Shown in pieces: positions 27,259-36,604 of a stretch of 38,094 bases of DNA (positions are counted from its first letter, which is position 1; every line of letters starts with the position of its first letter). Below the pieces are notes generated by a model. The model saw only the letters and a program-made list of their open reading frames with translations, did not search any database and was not told where the DNA came from. Source of the stretch: Microcoleus sp. CSU_2_2 (GTDB lineage: Bacteria > Cyanobacteriota > Cyanobacteriia > Cyanobacteriales > Microcoleaceae); contig JAAUPI010000023.1 in the NCBI GenBank assembly GCA_012035135.1, positions 1 through 38,094 on the forward strand, read 5' to 3'. The position numbers were made by a program, and so were the translations under genes.

Positions 27259-29364
27259 TTAGAAACTAAAGGTAGTACGCAGGACTCCCACCCAGATATT
27301 GTCGTTGTCGTCGTTGTGTTCTGGATTCAGAATCACGTAAACGCCCGGTGTCACCGAAATAAAATCGTTGACTTGGAAGCGGTAAAAACCTTCTAAGTGG
27401 TAAGAAGTATCGCCATCTTTGGCTCGGCTTCCGTTCGTTCTTCTGACATCGCTATCGGTAACTTTTGGTGGTACTCCGAAGACAAAGCCGAGGAGGTTGC
27501 CGCGCCGCCCAAAATCTGGCAGTGCCAAGGTGATAGCAGCGTTTTGAATGGTAGCGTCGTTGTCGGAGTTCCGCAGTTGGTGAGCCTTGGTGTAACCGTA
27601 CCAACCACCAAGCTGAAAGCGGCTGCTCGGTTTGAAGTTAACCTGCACGCCAAAGTTATCAGACGCAGTGGCTGATTGACCGAAGGGACGGTTAGCTAAG
27701 GCACTGCCGGTACTGCTCGTCACAGCTACATCGCCGGCTCGATTGTATTTCCGGACGTATGACGCGCCAATGTCAAAGGCTTTGCCCAGAGAAAAGTTGA
27801 GCTGACCGGTCGCGCTGAAGGAACCGTCAAAAACGCCTCTGCCATTTGCAGGATTCGGAGCGTCGCCATCGGAAGCAAGATAGCCTACTGTGGCTCTCAC
27901 TGCGCCGAAGTTGTAACTCACAGCAGCACCAGCTCCTTCGGGACCCCGGAAGATTGCTGGGTTGTAACGTCCAAACCTGGAGATAGAACCAGTACCACCA
28001 TCTCCAAAGGGAGTAGTTATAGGCAGAATGTCATCAAGATTCAATCCTTTTGGCCCTAACCAGACCGTCGCATTGCCTACTGGGAAGCGATAGATCACCT
28101 TATCGAGTGTGAATGCGTTTTCGCTTGAACCGTCAAGGCCCAGACGAGTCATGTTGGTGCCAGTAGCCGTAGCGGCACCGTAGCTGGGGACGTTAATAGC
28201 TTGCAAGCGCGTTCTGAGCAAGTCTCGACCGGTGAAACTGGTGTCGAAGTTTAACCGCACTCGGTAGCCGAAGGTGGTAGACGTTTTGTCGTCGTTAAGG
28301 CCGACACCATCTCCAAAGGTGTCGCTAGCGAGAAAGACTACTTCTCCCCTCAACTGAGTGGTGGTGGAGAATTGGTTGGCTTCGAGTTCTGCCGTGCGGG
28401 CTTCGAGGGAGTCTACTCGTCCGCGCAGGGTGGCGAGTTCGGCTGCAAATTCTTCTTGCAGGCGTTGCAGAACTGCTAAGTCTTCTTTGGTGACAAAGTT
28501 AGCTGTTGCCGAGCCGATCAGCTTGGTTACTTGGTCTAAGCAAGCGTTTACCCCTGCTGCAAATTCGTAGCGAGTCAGGGCGCGGTTGCCACGGTAGGTG
28601 CCGTCGGGATAGCCTACGATACAACCGTAGCGCTCGACTAGGGATTGTAGGGCTTGGAATGCCCAGTCTGTGGGCCGCACGTCGGAGAGTTGGGAGACTG
28701 ATGTCACTTGGGACATCGTTCCCGACTGTTCTGTGGGCTGTGCTTGGGGAGCAGCCGGGACGATCGGACCGCCCATTCCTGCGGGTGCTGTCTGAGCAAC
28801 TTCTACCTTAGCGGCCGGGATGCTGGCGGCGGTTGGCAGTTGAGTATTTTCGGAAGTTTGAGTCGGGCTGCTTTGCACCGCCAAGTCTGATGTTTGGGGC
28901 GATGGTTCTGCCGTGTTGGTAGCAGCCAGGGGTGCAGTTGCTGTCGCAGGGAGGGCGAGTGCGCTTGCTTCTACGACTGGTTTGATTTCGCTTGTCGCTT
29001 GCAGTGCTGGGGCGCTGGTGTCTGGTTCGATTTTTGCCAGTTTTTCAGCGTCTGTCGCGGTAGCGCCGGAGACCGGAACTGTGGCTGCGGGGTCTGAAGT
29101 TGTCGTCGCCTCGATTGTCTCTACGATCGAATCGCTACTGTTTAGGGCGATCGCATCCGAGGTGGTAGGCGCTGCTGCGACTGGTTCTGCGACTGGTTCT
29201 GCAACTGATGCTGCAATTGTTGACTCAGATGGCTGAGCTGTGGCTAGCTGGTTTGCTTCAGCAGTTGCTGGAGCCTCTACAGCGATCGCTGCGGCACAAG
29301 CGACTGACGATAATCCTAGAATTGCCGGAGATACTAGCAGTAAATTCCAAAAAGTTTTGTTCAT
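27259..29364 (-). CDS. SLH-domain OprB-type outer membrane porin, long-linker form
   Basis: 701 residues from the ATG preceded by GTGAGG. Signal peptide about 1-26 (LLLVSPAILGLSSVACAAA). In 704-residue numbering, a 190-residue Ala/Thr/Pro/Glu-rich linker (about 30-220) precedes one SLH domain (about 222-290; LSDVRPTDWAFQALQSLVER, YPDGTYRGNRALTRYEFAAG), a coiled coil (about 298-335; EDLAVLQRLQEEFAAELATL) and an OprB/iron-uptake-type beta barrel ending in GVLRTTFSF with the outer-membrane terminal Phe. SLH binds peptidoglycan and the barrel moves ions or small solutes, as in cyanobacterial SomA/SomB-type porins. The linker is far longer than in typical family members, and its VAEPVAEPVAA stretch is encoded by near-tandem 12-mers. 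Confidence 0.93.
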   Translation of the reverse strand: MNKTFWNLLLVSPAILGLSSVACAAAIAVEAPATAEANQLATAQPSESTIAASVAEPVAEPVAAAPTTSDAIALNSSDSIVETIEATTTSDPAATVPVSGATATDAEKLAKIEPDTSAPALQATSEIKPVVEASALALPATATAPLAATNTAEPSPQTSDLAVQSSPTQTSENTQLPTAASIPAAKVEVAQTAPAGMGGPIVPAAPQAQPTEQSGTMSQVTSVSQLSDVRPTDWAFQALQSLVERYGCIVGYPDGTYRGNRALTRYEFAAGVNACLDQVTKLIGSATANFVTKEDLAVLQRLQEEFAAELATLRGRVDSLEARTAELEANQFSTTTQLRGEVVFLASDTFGDGVGLNDDKTSTTFGYRVRLNFDTSFTGRDLLRTRLQAINVPSYGAATATGTNMTRLGLDGSSENAFTLDKVIYRFPVGNATVWLGPKGLNLDDILPITTPFGDGGTGSISRFGRYNPAIFRGPEGAGAAVSYNFGAVRATVGYLASDGDAPNPANGRGVFDGSFSATGQLNFSLGKAFDIGASYVRKYNRAGDVAVTSSTGSALANRPFGQSATASDNFGVQVNFKPSSRFQLGGWYGYTKAHQLRNSDNDATIQNAAITLALPDFGRRGNLLGFVFGVPPKVTDSDVRRTNGSRAKDGDTSYHLEGFYRFQVNDFISVTPGVYVILNPEHNDDNDNIWVGVLRTTFSF

Positions 29365-29578
29365 GTTCCTCACACCATCACACTCAATTAAGCTCGAGCA
29401 GCAAGTCCCAACTGCTAATTTTTAAGGTTTCTTGCCTTCACAGTAACTCTTTTACCCTTTGCGAGCCAATTATGTCAAGGTTTTTAACCCGATCTTAAAG
29501 CTCGCGACCCTTGGGGACTGTTTTCCGGCATTAGTTCGGAAACACAGGGATCGAGGTAGATAGATGCATATTTGTAGT

Positions 29579-29626
29579 GTTTCACACTTGACAAGTGGTA
29601 AATTTTGTGATGTCGTTGTGTGAAAC
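29579..29626. promoter_or_regulatory. Inverted repeat GTTTCACAC/GTGTGAAAC, candidate operator
   Basis: Nine-base arms at 29579-29587 and 29618-29626 lie between the divergent porin and glycosyltransferase genes. A TTGACA hexamer (29588-29593) lies just inside the left arm. The motif TGTGTGAAAC recurs once near 13677. The operator role is a guess. The rest of 29374-29965 has no gene I can support. Confidence 0.3.
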
Positions 29627-29746
29627 TTACTATAGTTTTCTCTATTGTCATATCTTAACACAAGTTTTCCTCAGATTTGCCAACGGCATCTACCTGAGTG
29701 TCTGCGAGCTGACAAAGTGTGTGTGAGTTGTAATTATACTTTTGTG

Positions 29747-29772
29747 GCGCTGCGGTCTGGAGACCGCAGCGC
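29747..29772. repeat. Perfect palindrome GCGCTGCGGTC-TGGA-GACCGCAGCGC
   Basis: 11-bp arms with a 4-base loop, GC-rich in an AT-rich gap; a dispersed cyanobacterial repeat, 190 bases before the glycosyltransferase. Confidence 0.7.
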
Positions 29773-29965
29773 TTCCTATATCTAGTTCTATATCTGATCG
29801 CTCCGACTGAAGAAAGTATCAATTGATTCTCTTCGACTTCCCAGCATATAAGTAATAGTAACGAAGGCTACAAACGCCAGCAAAAAACTTGTATATTTTT
29901 GTCATCGCAGGGAACTATTTTATGCTATGCTACGACAGTCAAGAGGTGTATCTATCTAAGTTTTT

Positions 29966-31579
29966 ATGAAAAATAGATTGCGGTTTTTAATCGTTGTCTT
30001 GTTAGTATTGGGAGTGTTTTTTCGCTTCGTCAATATTGACAAAAAGTTTTACTGGTACGATGAAGTATTTACTTCGCTGCGGATTTCTGGATATACACAA
30101 ACAGAAGTGCTGCGCGAAGTCGGTAACGGTCAGCTAGTTGGGGCAAAAAATTTGATGAAATATCAAAGCTCCAATCAGACAAAAAAATTGGGCGATACGG
30201 TGAAAAGTTTGGCAATCGAAGAACCTCAACTGCCACCGCTCTATTTTCTGACAGTCAAGTATTGGGTGAGTGTATTCGGTGATTCTGTCGCAGCGACGAG
30301 AAGTTTTTCAGCTTTGATGAGTTTGCTGGCGTTCCCTAGCTTGTATTGGCTGTGCCGAGAATTATTTCCGCGACCTGAAGTGGCAGGGATAGCTGTGGGA
30401 TTGGTAGCAATTTCTCCCTTCCACGTGCTTTACGCTCAAGAAGCGCGTCCCTACAGTTTGTGGTCGGCGATGATTTTGTTTGCTTGTGCCTCTTTGCTGC
30501 GGGCAATGCGGCTGCAAACTAAACTGAGTTGGAGCATTTACGCCGTCGCAACTATTCTGGGAATTTATACTCATTTGTTTAGCGTGTTAGTGACGATCGG
30601 ACACGGAATTTACGTGCTGGGAAGTCAAGGTTTTCGTTTGAATAAAAAGGTAATTGGTTATTTAGCAGCAAGTGCTGCATCTTTGCTAGCCTTCATACCT
30701 TGGCTGATAATTCTACTTGTGAATAAAAGGGCGGCGGTAGCGGCGACTGGTTGGGCTCAGTTAGAAACGAGCAGGCTATCTTTAGTTAAAAATTGGGCAG
30801 GCAATATTGGTCGCCTTTTTTGGGATTTTGGGCTGAATTCTGATTCTCCATCAATATATTTAATTCCGTTTGCGATCGCGAATTTAATTTTATTGGCAAT
30901 CGTAGGATATGCAGTTTATTCTCTGTGTTCTGAGACACGCAAACAGGTTTGGCTGTTTGTTTTGACAATGATGGCGGTGACAGCACTGGCGATCGTGCTG
31001 CCAGATGTTATATTCGGAGGGATACGATCGACTAAAGCTCGCTACCTATTTCCTACTTATTGCGGGATTCAAATAGCTGTGGCTTACCTGTTAGCGACTA
31101 AAATTAGCGATTCCCGCCTGCCGAGACTGAAATCGCAGGTGTGGAAAGTTGTTACAGTTGTAATGTTAACGGGTGGGGTGCTATCGAATGCGGTCAGTTC
31201 TCAAGCCGAGATTTGGTGGACGAAGGAAATGGGTGCAGAAAATCCTGCAATTGGTCGCACTGTCAATCAGTCAGTAACACCACTGGTTGTCAGCGACATT
31301 TCAGAAGTGAGTCTGGGAAATCTACTGTCGATGAGTCATTTGCTAGAACCGAAAGTGCGGTTGCAATTGCTGTTGCTGAACCCGAAAGTGCGGAGTCAGG
31401 CTCAATTGGTTGACAAGCCAACTATCCCCGTGATTCCGAGCGGTTTTAGCGATGTTTTTGTCTACGGGCGATCGAATATTTTGGGTATTAAGCTTGCGAA
31501 AAACCCAAACTCAAAAATAGAGTTGGTTGCGCAGAGTAAAAGCAATAGCTTGTCGCTGGGAAAGTTAGTAAAAGAGTGA
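29966..31579 (+). CDS. Family 39-like membrane glycosyltransferase (GT-C)
   Basis: 537 residues. After TM1 the first loop carries FVNIDKKFYWYDEVFTSLR with the acidic pair Asp32-Glu33, the usual catalytic/metal site of PMT/ArnT-like GT-C enzymes that use polyprenyl-phosphate sugars. About ten further membrane segments follow (GIAVGLVAISPFHVLYAQEA, IGYLAASAASLLAFIPWLII, FVLTMMAVTALAIVLP and others). The motif PFHVLYAQEARPYSLW is typical. The C-terminal 100 residues form a soluble domain. It should act at the membrane on a lipid- or glycan-linked acceptor. The stop is six bases before the next glycosyltransferase gene, so the two form an operon, probably for a surface glycan. Confidence 0.9.
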   Translation: MKNRLRFLIVVLLVLGVFFRFVNIDKKFYWYDEVFTSLRISGYTQTEVLREVGNGQLVGAKNLMKYQSSNQTKKLGDTVKSLAIEEPQLPPLYFLTVKYWVSVFGDSVAATRSFSALMSLLAFPSLYWLCRELFPRPEVAGIAVGLVAISPFHVLYAQEARPYSLWSAMILFACASLLRAMRLQTKLSWSIYAVATILGIYTHLFSVLVTIGHGIYVLGSQGFRLNKKVIGYLAASAASLLAFIPWLIILLVNKRAAVAATGWAQLETSRLSLVKNWAGNIGRLFWDFGLNSDSPSIYLIPFAIANLILLAIVGYAVYSLCSETRKQVWLFVLTMMAVTALAIVLPDVIFGGIRSTKARYLFPTYCGIQIAVAYLLATKISDSRLPRLKSQVWKVVTVVMLTGGVLSNAVSSQAEIWWTKEMGAENPAIGRTVNQSVTPLVVSDISEVSLGNLLSMSHLLEPKVRLQLLLLNPKVRSQAQLVDKPTIPVIPSGFSDVFVYGRSNILGIKLAKNPNSKIELVAQSKSNSLSLGKLVKE

Positions 31580-31585
31580 GGAGTT

Positions 31586-32530
31586 ATGGAAGATTTCGGC
31601 ATTATTATTGCCTGCTGCGATCAGGATTATCTGTTTGCTAAGGGGTGCTGTGCTAGCATCAGATATTTCCTAGGAGATGTGCCGATTTGTCTGTTGATTG
31701 ATGGCACTTTTTCTGTAAGTGCTTTGGAAAAGTGTTACGGGGTGCAAGTTATCGATCGGACTACGGTTTCTAATGAGATTCTCAGGAAAAGAAGTTTTGG
31801 TTGGGGCAAAACTAAGATGATTGCTTTCTGGGAAAGTCCTTGGCAAAATTTTATGGTTTTGGATGCAGATACGATCGTCTGGGGCAATGTTCTGAAGTTG
31901 GCTAATTTTCAGGAGTTTGATTTTACTGTAGACCAATCTTGTTACGATCACTCGGATGCAGATGTAACCAAATTTTTCTTTGACATTCCGGGCATTGAAA
32001 AGCATTTTCCCAATTTTTACTGGTCGAAATATCAAACGAACTATTTCTGTACTGGCACTTTCTTTGCGAAGCGAGGTGTTTTTAGCTTAGAAGAATATAT
32101 AGAAATTTTAGATTTTACGGAAGCAAATCCGGGCATATTTAAGTACGGAGAAATGGGTTTTTTGAATTTTATGATTTTCCGGGCGGCCCAAGAAAATCGC
32201 CTGCGAGTGCAGAATGTGGATATGCAGTTGTTGGTGCCGGATTTTGACCAGAGTTTGCTGAAAAAGCAGTTTCCGGTTGAATCAAACGAGCCTGGGGGCG
32301 ATGGTACTCAAGCGACTGTGATTCACTGGTGCGGGCCGAAGCCAACTTTATCGACATCTAAAGTTTACTCGGAACCGATGAATTTTTGTCGCCGGAAGTG
32401 TCAGCAGGATGCTTGGGGCCGTACAGGTTTGGAGGCCCAGATGTTGTTGCAAGTTGAGGATTTACAGCGATCGATCTACGTGTATAAGAATAAGTTTAAG
32501 AAGAAGTTTCGACAGTTGACTGGGAAGTAG
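31586..32530 (+). CDS. GT-A glycosyltransferase (GT8-like)
   Basis: 314 residues; AGGAG lies two to three bases before the ATG. An N-terminal Rossmann-like half (IIIACCDQDYLFAKGCCASI) leads to the DxD motif MVLDADTIVW (Asp93, Asp95), which binds metal and sugar nucleotide. GWGKTKMIAF and the later VIHWCGPKP (a conserved HW near the C-terminus) fit the GT8/glycogenin-like fold. The last 40 residues are basic and helical (YKNKFKKKFRQL). Cytoplasmic, soluble. Cotranscribed with the GT-C enzyme, so the two may build the same glycan. Exact sugar and acceptor are unknown. Confidence 0.85.
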   Translation: MEDFGIIIACCDQDYLFAKGCCASIRYFLGDVPICLLIDGTFSVSALEKCYGVQVIDRTTVSNEILRKRSFGWGKTKMIAFWESPWQNFMVLDADTIVWGNVLKLANFQEFDFTVDQSCYDHSDADVTKFFFDIPGIEKHFPNFYWSKYQTNYFCTGTFFAKRGVFSLEEYIEILDFTEANPGIFKYGEMGFLNFMIFRAAQENRLRVQNVDMQLLVPDFDQSLLKKQFPVESNEPGGDGTQATVIHWCGPKPTLSTSKVYSEPMNFCRRKCQQDAWGRTGLEAQMLLQVEDLQRSIYVYKNKFKKKFRQLTGK

Positions 32531-32652
32531 AATTTTGCAACCGCAGATGTCAGCAGATGTTCGGTGTGTCGCCTGTACTGGTTAATTTTCTAGCAAGTTA
32601 CTAGGCGTAACTGTCAACTGCCTGCCCGCTCGCGTAGTCGAAGGGTCAACAC

Positions 32653-34719
32653 TCAACTATCCAGGGGTAAAGTTGGGCCGGATGGGGGTAAAACTTGGCG
32701 GTGAACGGTCACTTTGTGACTTTCCCGCTGAGTTTGCATTTCGACGGCGATCGCCTCAAATTCGACTTCCATGCAGCCGTAGGGAATCTCTAATTCGAGG
32801 CTTGATTGGATGGTTCCTAGCCCATTAGCTGTAAATTCGGTAATCCAGTGTGGGCCGTCGAGAATGAGGTAGGTTTGGCGATCGTACACCCAAATTTTGA
32901 CGTAAATTCGCGGCATTAATTCTGGTAGTTCTACTCGCACTTTTACTGCCCGCCCTGCGAGTATTTCGTCGCGAGGGAGTTTCAGAATGGGCATTGGTAC
33001 TAAGTCGTCTTCTGGCAAAATGTAGGGAGTTAGAGGAGTTGCTTCTTCTTGGACTTTTGTGTCTTGAAGAGCAACTTTTTGGGGTGGCGATGGTTCGTCG
33101 AAGATGACAACTTCTCTGGCCTCCCAGCTAGATTTTGAGTCGGAAATAGAGTCGCTGGTTGCGGCTGGCTGCTGTGTTGGGCTGATACTTTCGGGGACGG
33201 TGGCAATTGCGTCGCTGCTATTAACGGCTGCTTTTTTAGTGGGCGACAGCAAGGTTTCTTTTAGCCATTCTGGCGATTCGTTGGTGCTGGCTAAGGAACT
33301 CAGTCGCGACCAAAATCGATTTTCGACGTTTAAGGTTTGAAATGCTTCTTTTGTGGGTGCTGACTCGGGTTCAGATGCTACTGTTTCTGGTTGGGGGTCG
33401 ATCGATCCGAGTTCGGGTGTTTGCTCGGAATTTGGGATGTCTGATGGTTTGGTTGGTGAGTCGATCGAGAGGGCGGAAGTTTGAGCAGTATTGGAGATTT
33501 CTGAGAGCAATTGTGCTCGGCTGCTGTCAGGCAGTTTTCGACCAAATGTGGGCAATTCTAATTGATTGCTGGCTGGACGCGAACTCAGTTGAGGGGGTAG
33601 GGATTCATTTGTTGCAGATTCGCTGGGGGATGGATTGTGCGAGCGTTTTTTTACTAGTTTGAGGAAGGATAAATTGGGTGCCATAGAAGGCGGTTTTGCG
33701 CCGGCTGCGGAAGGTTCGGCTTGGTGCTTTTCTGCGGTGAAATTGTCTTCTATTACCTCTAGAAGACGCTCTAAACGGGCTGTAATTGTAAAAAATTGGG
33801 TGACTGGCGGGGTACTATCGCTGCTGAAAACTGCTTCCCCTAAAATTAGGCGACTTTTGCACTCGGCTGGAATGTAGGTAACGCAGGCAAAGATACAAGG
33901 GGGAACTTGTTCTGGGAGGGGTTGCTGGATTTCTGCTAGCAGTTGCGAGGTTTGGGGATCGCGCAGATATATTTGCAGTTGTGCTGAACCGATGAGTTTT
34001 TTGAGTTCTTGGGCTTGGGAGTCGGGAATTGGGGTTGGAGGTTTTCTGGGGTTTGGGGGAGGTTGGGGTATGTCTATTTTGCCGGAAATAATCAGGGGGC
34101 GACCGAGTTGGGCGACGAAGGTTTCTCGATCGAGCACGAGTTGAAGCTTGTATTCCGGGCTGGGCTGCGGGGTTTGGGGAGTGGGGAACTGGTAGATTTT
34201 GGGGGCCTGCGGTTCTGGTTGGGCTGCTGGGACTGGGTTTTGGGAATAACGATCGCCCGCTGCTGCGATCGGTTGAGTGGTGGCGTCTACTGCTGCTGCC
34301 AGTTGTGAGTCGGCTGCGGAATTTGCGGGTTCGGCTTCGTCGAGTGGTTGTAGGGGTTCGGAGGTTTCGGATTCTGCGGGCAATACTTCTAATTGAACAC
34401 CGTGCTGCCAGGGTTTGGCGGGATTTGATCGGGGATCGGGCAAGCAGGATAGTTCCCAGATTCCGGGCTTGAGTCTGGTGTAGGGAATGATGACAACTAA
34501 TCCTTCCGGGTTGGTGCGGGCCGATCGACTTTGGGCTTGTCGCTGGGGCGATACTTCGTCAAATGATGTGTAGGTAACGCGAATTTCGATGTTGGTATTG
34601 GGGTGCGGAATGCGGGCCACAACGCGATACCTACCTTCTAGGATTTCCACGTCGGCGGTTTCTAGGGGCAACCAAGCGCGATCGCCTTCTTTCTGTAGCA
34701 AAAATTCTAATTTTTTCAT
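32653..34719 (-). CDS. Long low-complexity protein with terminal beta domains, unknown function
   Basis: 688 residues. Residues about 1-115 form a beta-rich domain (VEILEGRYRVVARIPHPNTN, GLVVIIPYTRLKPGIWELSC). A second beta domain spans about 185-320 (YKLQLVLDRETFVAQLGRPL), and a third about 575-675 (LAGRAVKVRVELPELMPRIY, LGTIQSSLELEIPYGCMEVE). Long Ser/Pro/Glu/Gln-rich linkers (115-185, 325-570) link them. No signal peptide, membrane segment or catalytic motif is visible. The three domains look Ig-like and could be scaffold or adhesin-like modules. I do not recognise a family. It is separated from the CHAT gene by 271 bases of AT-rich sequence with no feature I can name. Confidence 0.8.
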   Translation of the reverse strand: MKKLEFLLQKEGDRAWLPLETADVEILEGRYRVVARIPHPNTNIEIRVTYTSFDEVSPQRQAQSRSARTNPEGLVVIIPYTRLKPGIWELSCLPDPRSNPAKPWQHGVQLEVLPAESETSEPLQPLDEAEPANSAADSQLAAAVDATTQPIAAAGDRYSQNPVPAAQPEPQAPKIYQFPTPQTPQPSPEYKLQLVLDRETFVAQLGRPLIISGKIDIPQPPPNPRKPPTPIPDSQAQELKKLIGSAQLQIYLRDPQTSQLLAEIQQPLPEQVPPCIFACVTYIPAECKSRLILGEAVFSSDSTPPVTQFFTITARLERLLEVIEDNFTAEKHQAEPSAAGAKPPSMAPNLSFLKLVKKRSHNPSPSESATNESLPPQLSSRPASNQLELPTFGRKLPDSSRAQLLSEISNTAQTSALSIDSPTKPSDIPNSEQTPELGSIDPQPETVASEPESAPTKEAFQTLNVENRFWSRLSSLASTNESPEWLKETLLSPTKKAAVNSSDAIATVPESISPTQQPAATSDSISDSKSSWEAREVVIFDEPSPPQKVALQDTKVQEEATPLTPYILPEDDLVPMPILKLPRDEILAGRAVKVRVELPELMPRIYVKIWVYDRQTYLILDGPHWITEFTANGLGTIQSSLELEIPYGCMEVEFEAIAVEMQTQRESHKVTVHRQVLPPSGPTLPLDS

Positions 34720-34990
34720 TTTTCTTTCTTCCCCTTGGATACCTCCGCTCTGTTGCTTAAAGGTTGGCGGTGGGTGGTTTTTCGGCAGCTACAGGCATTG
34801 AATTACTTTATGTTGTACAGCTTATCACCTCGATCGGTCAAGAGTTACATTCAGAAAGATAGATAGGCGATCGCATTTACCGGGGAGCGGAGCGAGCGCT
34901 AAAATTGTCCTTCTATATCCCGCGATTGATCAAGTATCGATGAGATAACGTTATTTTAACGTTTTTGGCTTGAGCCATTTTCAGTCAGAA

Positions 34991-36430
34991 TTACCAAGGA
35001 CTACCGATGATGCTGAAAGCCGCCCAATAGTATGGATGAGATAAGTTTTTGCTGTCGAGTTGGGGAATGGACGATGGCAAAGGGGTTTCGCCTCTCGAAC
35101 TTCGTAGCTGGCCGTTTTCGATGCTGACTTTGCCTTCGATCGCAGCTATTTGTGCTTGCCGTATGGCTTCGGCTTTAATAATTGGGAGGTCTTTTGGTTG
35201 GCTGACTTTTAAGCGTTGGTAAAACTCAGTCATCAGGGCGAGGGTGCCGGCGTCGCTGACGTACCACAGGCTGGCGAGGGCCGATTTTGCTCCTGATTGA
35301 AGTGCTAAACCTGCAAATCCTAATTCTGCGTCTTTGTTTCCGATCGCAGTTCTACAGGCGCTTAATACTAATAGTTCTAAGGGCAGATTATTATTCCTTG
35401 TTAAGTCTCTCCATTTTAAAGCTCTCATTTGTTTGAGTCCGAGTTGGGTGTCCCAAAATTGGATGTAGGAGTTATCGGGGGTTCCGGGCAGAAATTCTGC
35501 GTGGGTGGCAAGGTGAATGATTCTGTATCTGTTTTGTAGTAGCTGGGATTGCAAGTTTACTATGGTGAAGTCTTGGTTGAGAAATGATTGACCGGGCCAC
35601 TGTTGGACGATCGCACTTAGTTCTAACGGAACTGCCGGCAATGGTTGTATATTTGATGTTTCTGAAAAAATTGAGGCCCCCATTGCTAGAACTTGGGCGT
35701 TTCTAAGATCGGCGTATTTAATGTCTGTTAGTTTGAAAGCGGGGATGCGGGATAGGCTATATTTTTGGACTAGAAATTGCTGTCCGTCATGCATTGCTGC
35801 TAAGGGTATAGTTCGCAAACCTTCGCCGACGCAGAATAGTATGGTTTCAATTTTTGCTGTTTGCAGCTCTGTTTCTAAGGGGGCTACGATCCATTTGTAG
35901 AGTTTTTGACCTGGTTCTAGATAGCTGGTAGTTTTGATTTTTCTGGGGTTGGTGATTTCGCTACTGAATTCTTGGGCTACTGACACCAGTTTTTGTTTTT
36001 TGGCGTCGGGTACGCTGCGGTGAATTGGTGGTTGATCGGGCAATATTAATATTAGTTCTAGTTGATCTGTGCGCGGTATGGCGTAGATTAGAGCCGATTT
36101 TTTCTTGGTTTCAGTGGATAGGCGGGATAGGGTTTTTGCTATTGCGGTGGCGCTTTGCGATCGGGCAGAAAAATTTTCCGCAAAGTATTTCTGAAAGTCT
36201 TCTTCCCAGTTTTGCTCGATTCTGGATACGGCTTCGGTGATATCGCCTCGATCGAGGATTTTTTGCATTTCGGACCCGTTGAGTGCTTCTGTTTTGTTGG
36301 GCTGGGCAATTGTAGTCAGGTTGCCGGAACTCCAGCAGAAAAATATGATTGTCAAACAGTAGAAAATAGCTGTTTGAATTTTTTTCCTCTTTGTGTTTTT
36401 TGCGCGGTGCTGCTGAGATTGGTAGTGCAT
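34991..36430 (-). CDS. CHAT-domain (caspase-like) protein, exported or anchored
   Basis: 479 residues. N-terminal basic stretch plus hydrophobic segment (KKIQTAIFYCLTIIFFCWSS, about 17-36) suggests a signal peptide or anchor. A short helical region follows (about 50-110), with no TPR repeats. The CHAT domain (about 190-479) has the catalytic dyad His310 (HLATHAEF) and Cys359 (LSACRTA), plus GLALQSGAKSALASLWYVSD and the end YYWAAFSIIGSPW. CHAT proteins are clan CD cysteine proteases related to separase and caspases; in cyanobacteria they are abundant and usually TPR-fused. The lack of TPRs is the unusual feature. No obvious substrate gene is adjacent. Both active-site residues are intact. Confidence 0.88.
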   Translation of the reverse strand: MHYQSQQHRAKNTKRKKIQTAIFYCLTIIFFCWSSGNLTTIAQPNKTEALNGSEMQKILDRGDITEAVSRIEQNWEEDFQKYFAENFSARSQSATAIAKTLSRLSTETKKKSALIYAIPRTDQLELILILPDQPPIHRSVPDAKKQKLVSVAQEFSSEITNPRKIKTTSYLEPGQKLYKWIVAPLETELQTAKIETILFCVGEGLRTIPLAAMHDGQQFLVQKYSLSRIPAFKLTDIKYADLRNAQVLAMGASIFSETSNIQPLPAVPLELSAIVQQWPGQSFLNQDFTIVNLQSQLLQNRYRIIHLATHAEFLPGTPDNSYIQFWDTQLGLKQMRALKWRDLTRNNNLPLELLVLSACRTAIGNKDAELGFAGLALQSGAKSALASLWYVSDAGTLALMTEFYQRLKVSQPKDLPIIKAEAIRQAQIAAIEGKVSIENGQLRSSRGETPLPSSIPQLDSKNLSHPYYWAAFSIIGSPW

Positions 36431-36604
36431 TGTTTTCTTGCCGACTGTAGGGTTGATGGTGCGGTTGGTGGCAGCAGTTGAAACAGGTGTTAATGTGCGC
36501 GAGAATCATGGCGATCGTGGCCCTATTATAACATTAAGCCTCAAAACCACTCTCTAATCCTCTGATTTACAGATACTCCGATTACTCATTTTTGCTAAAT
36601 TTTT

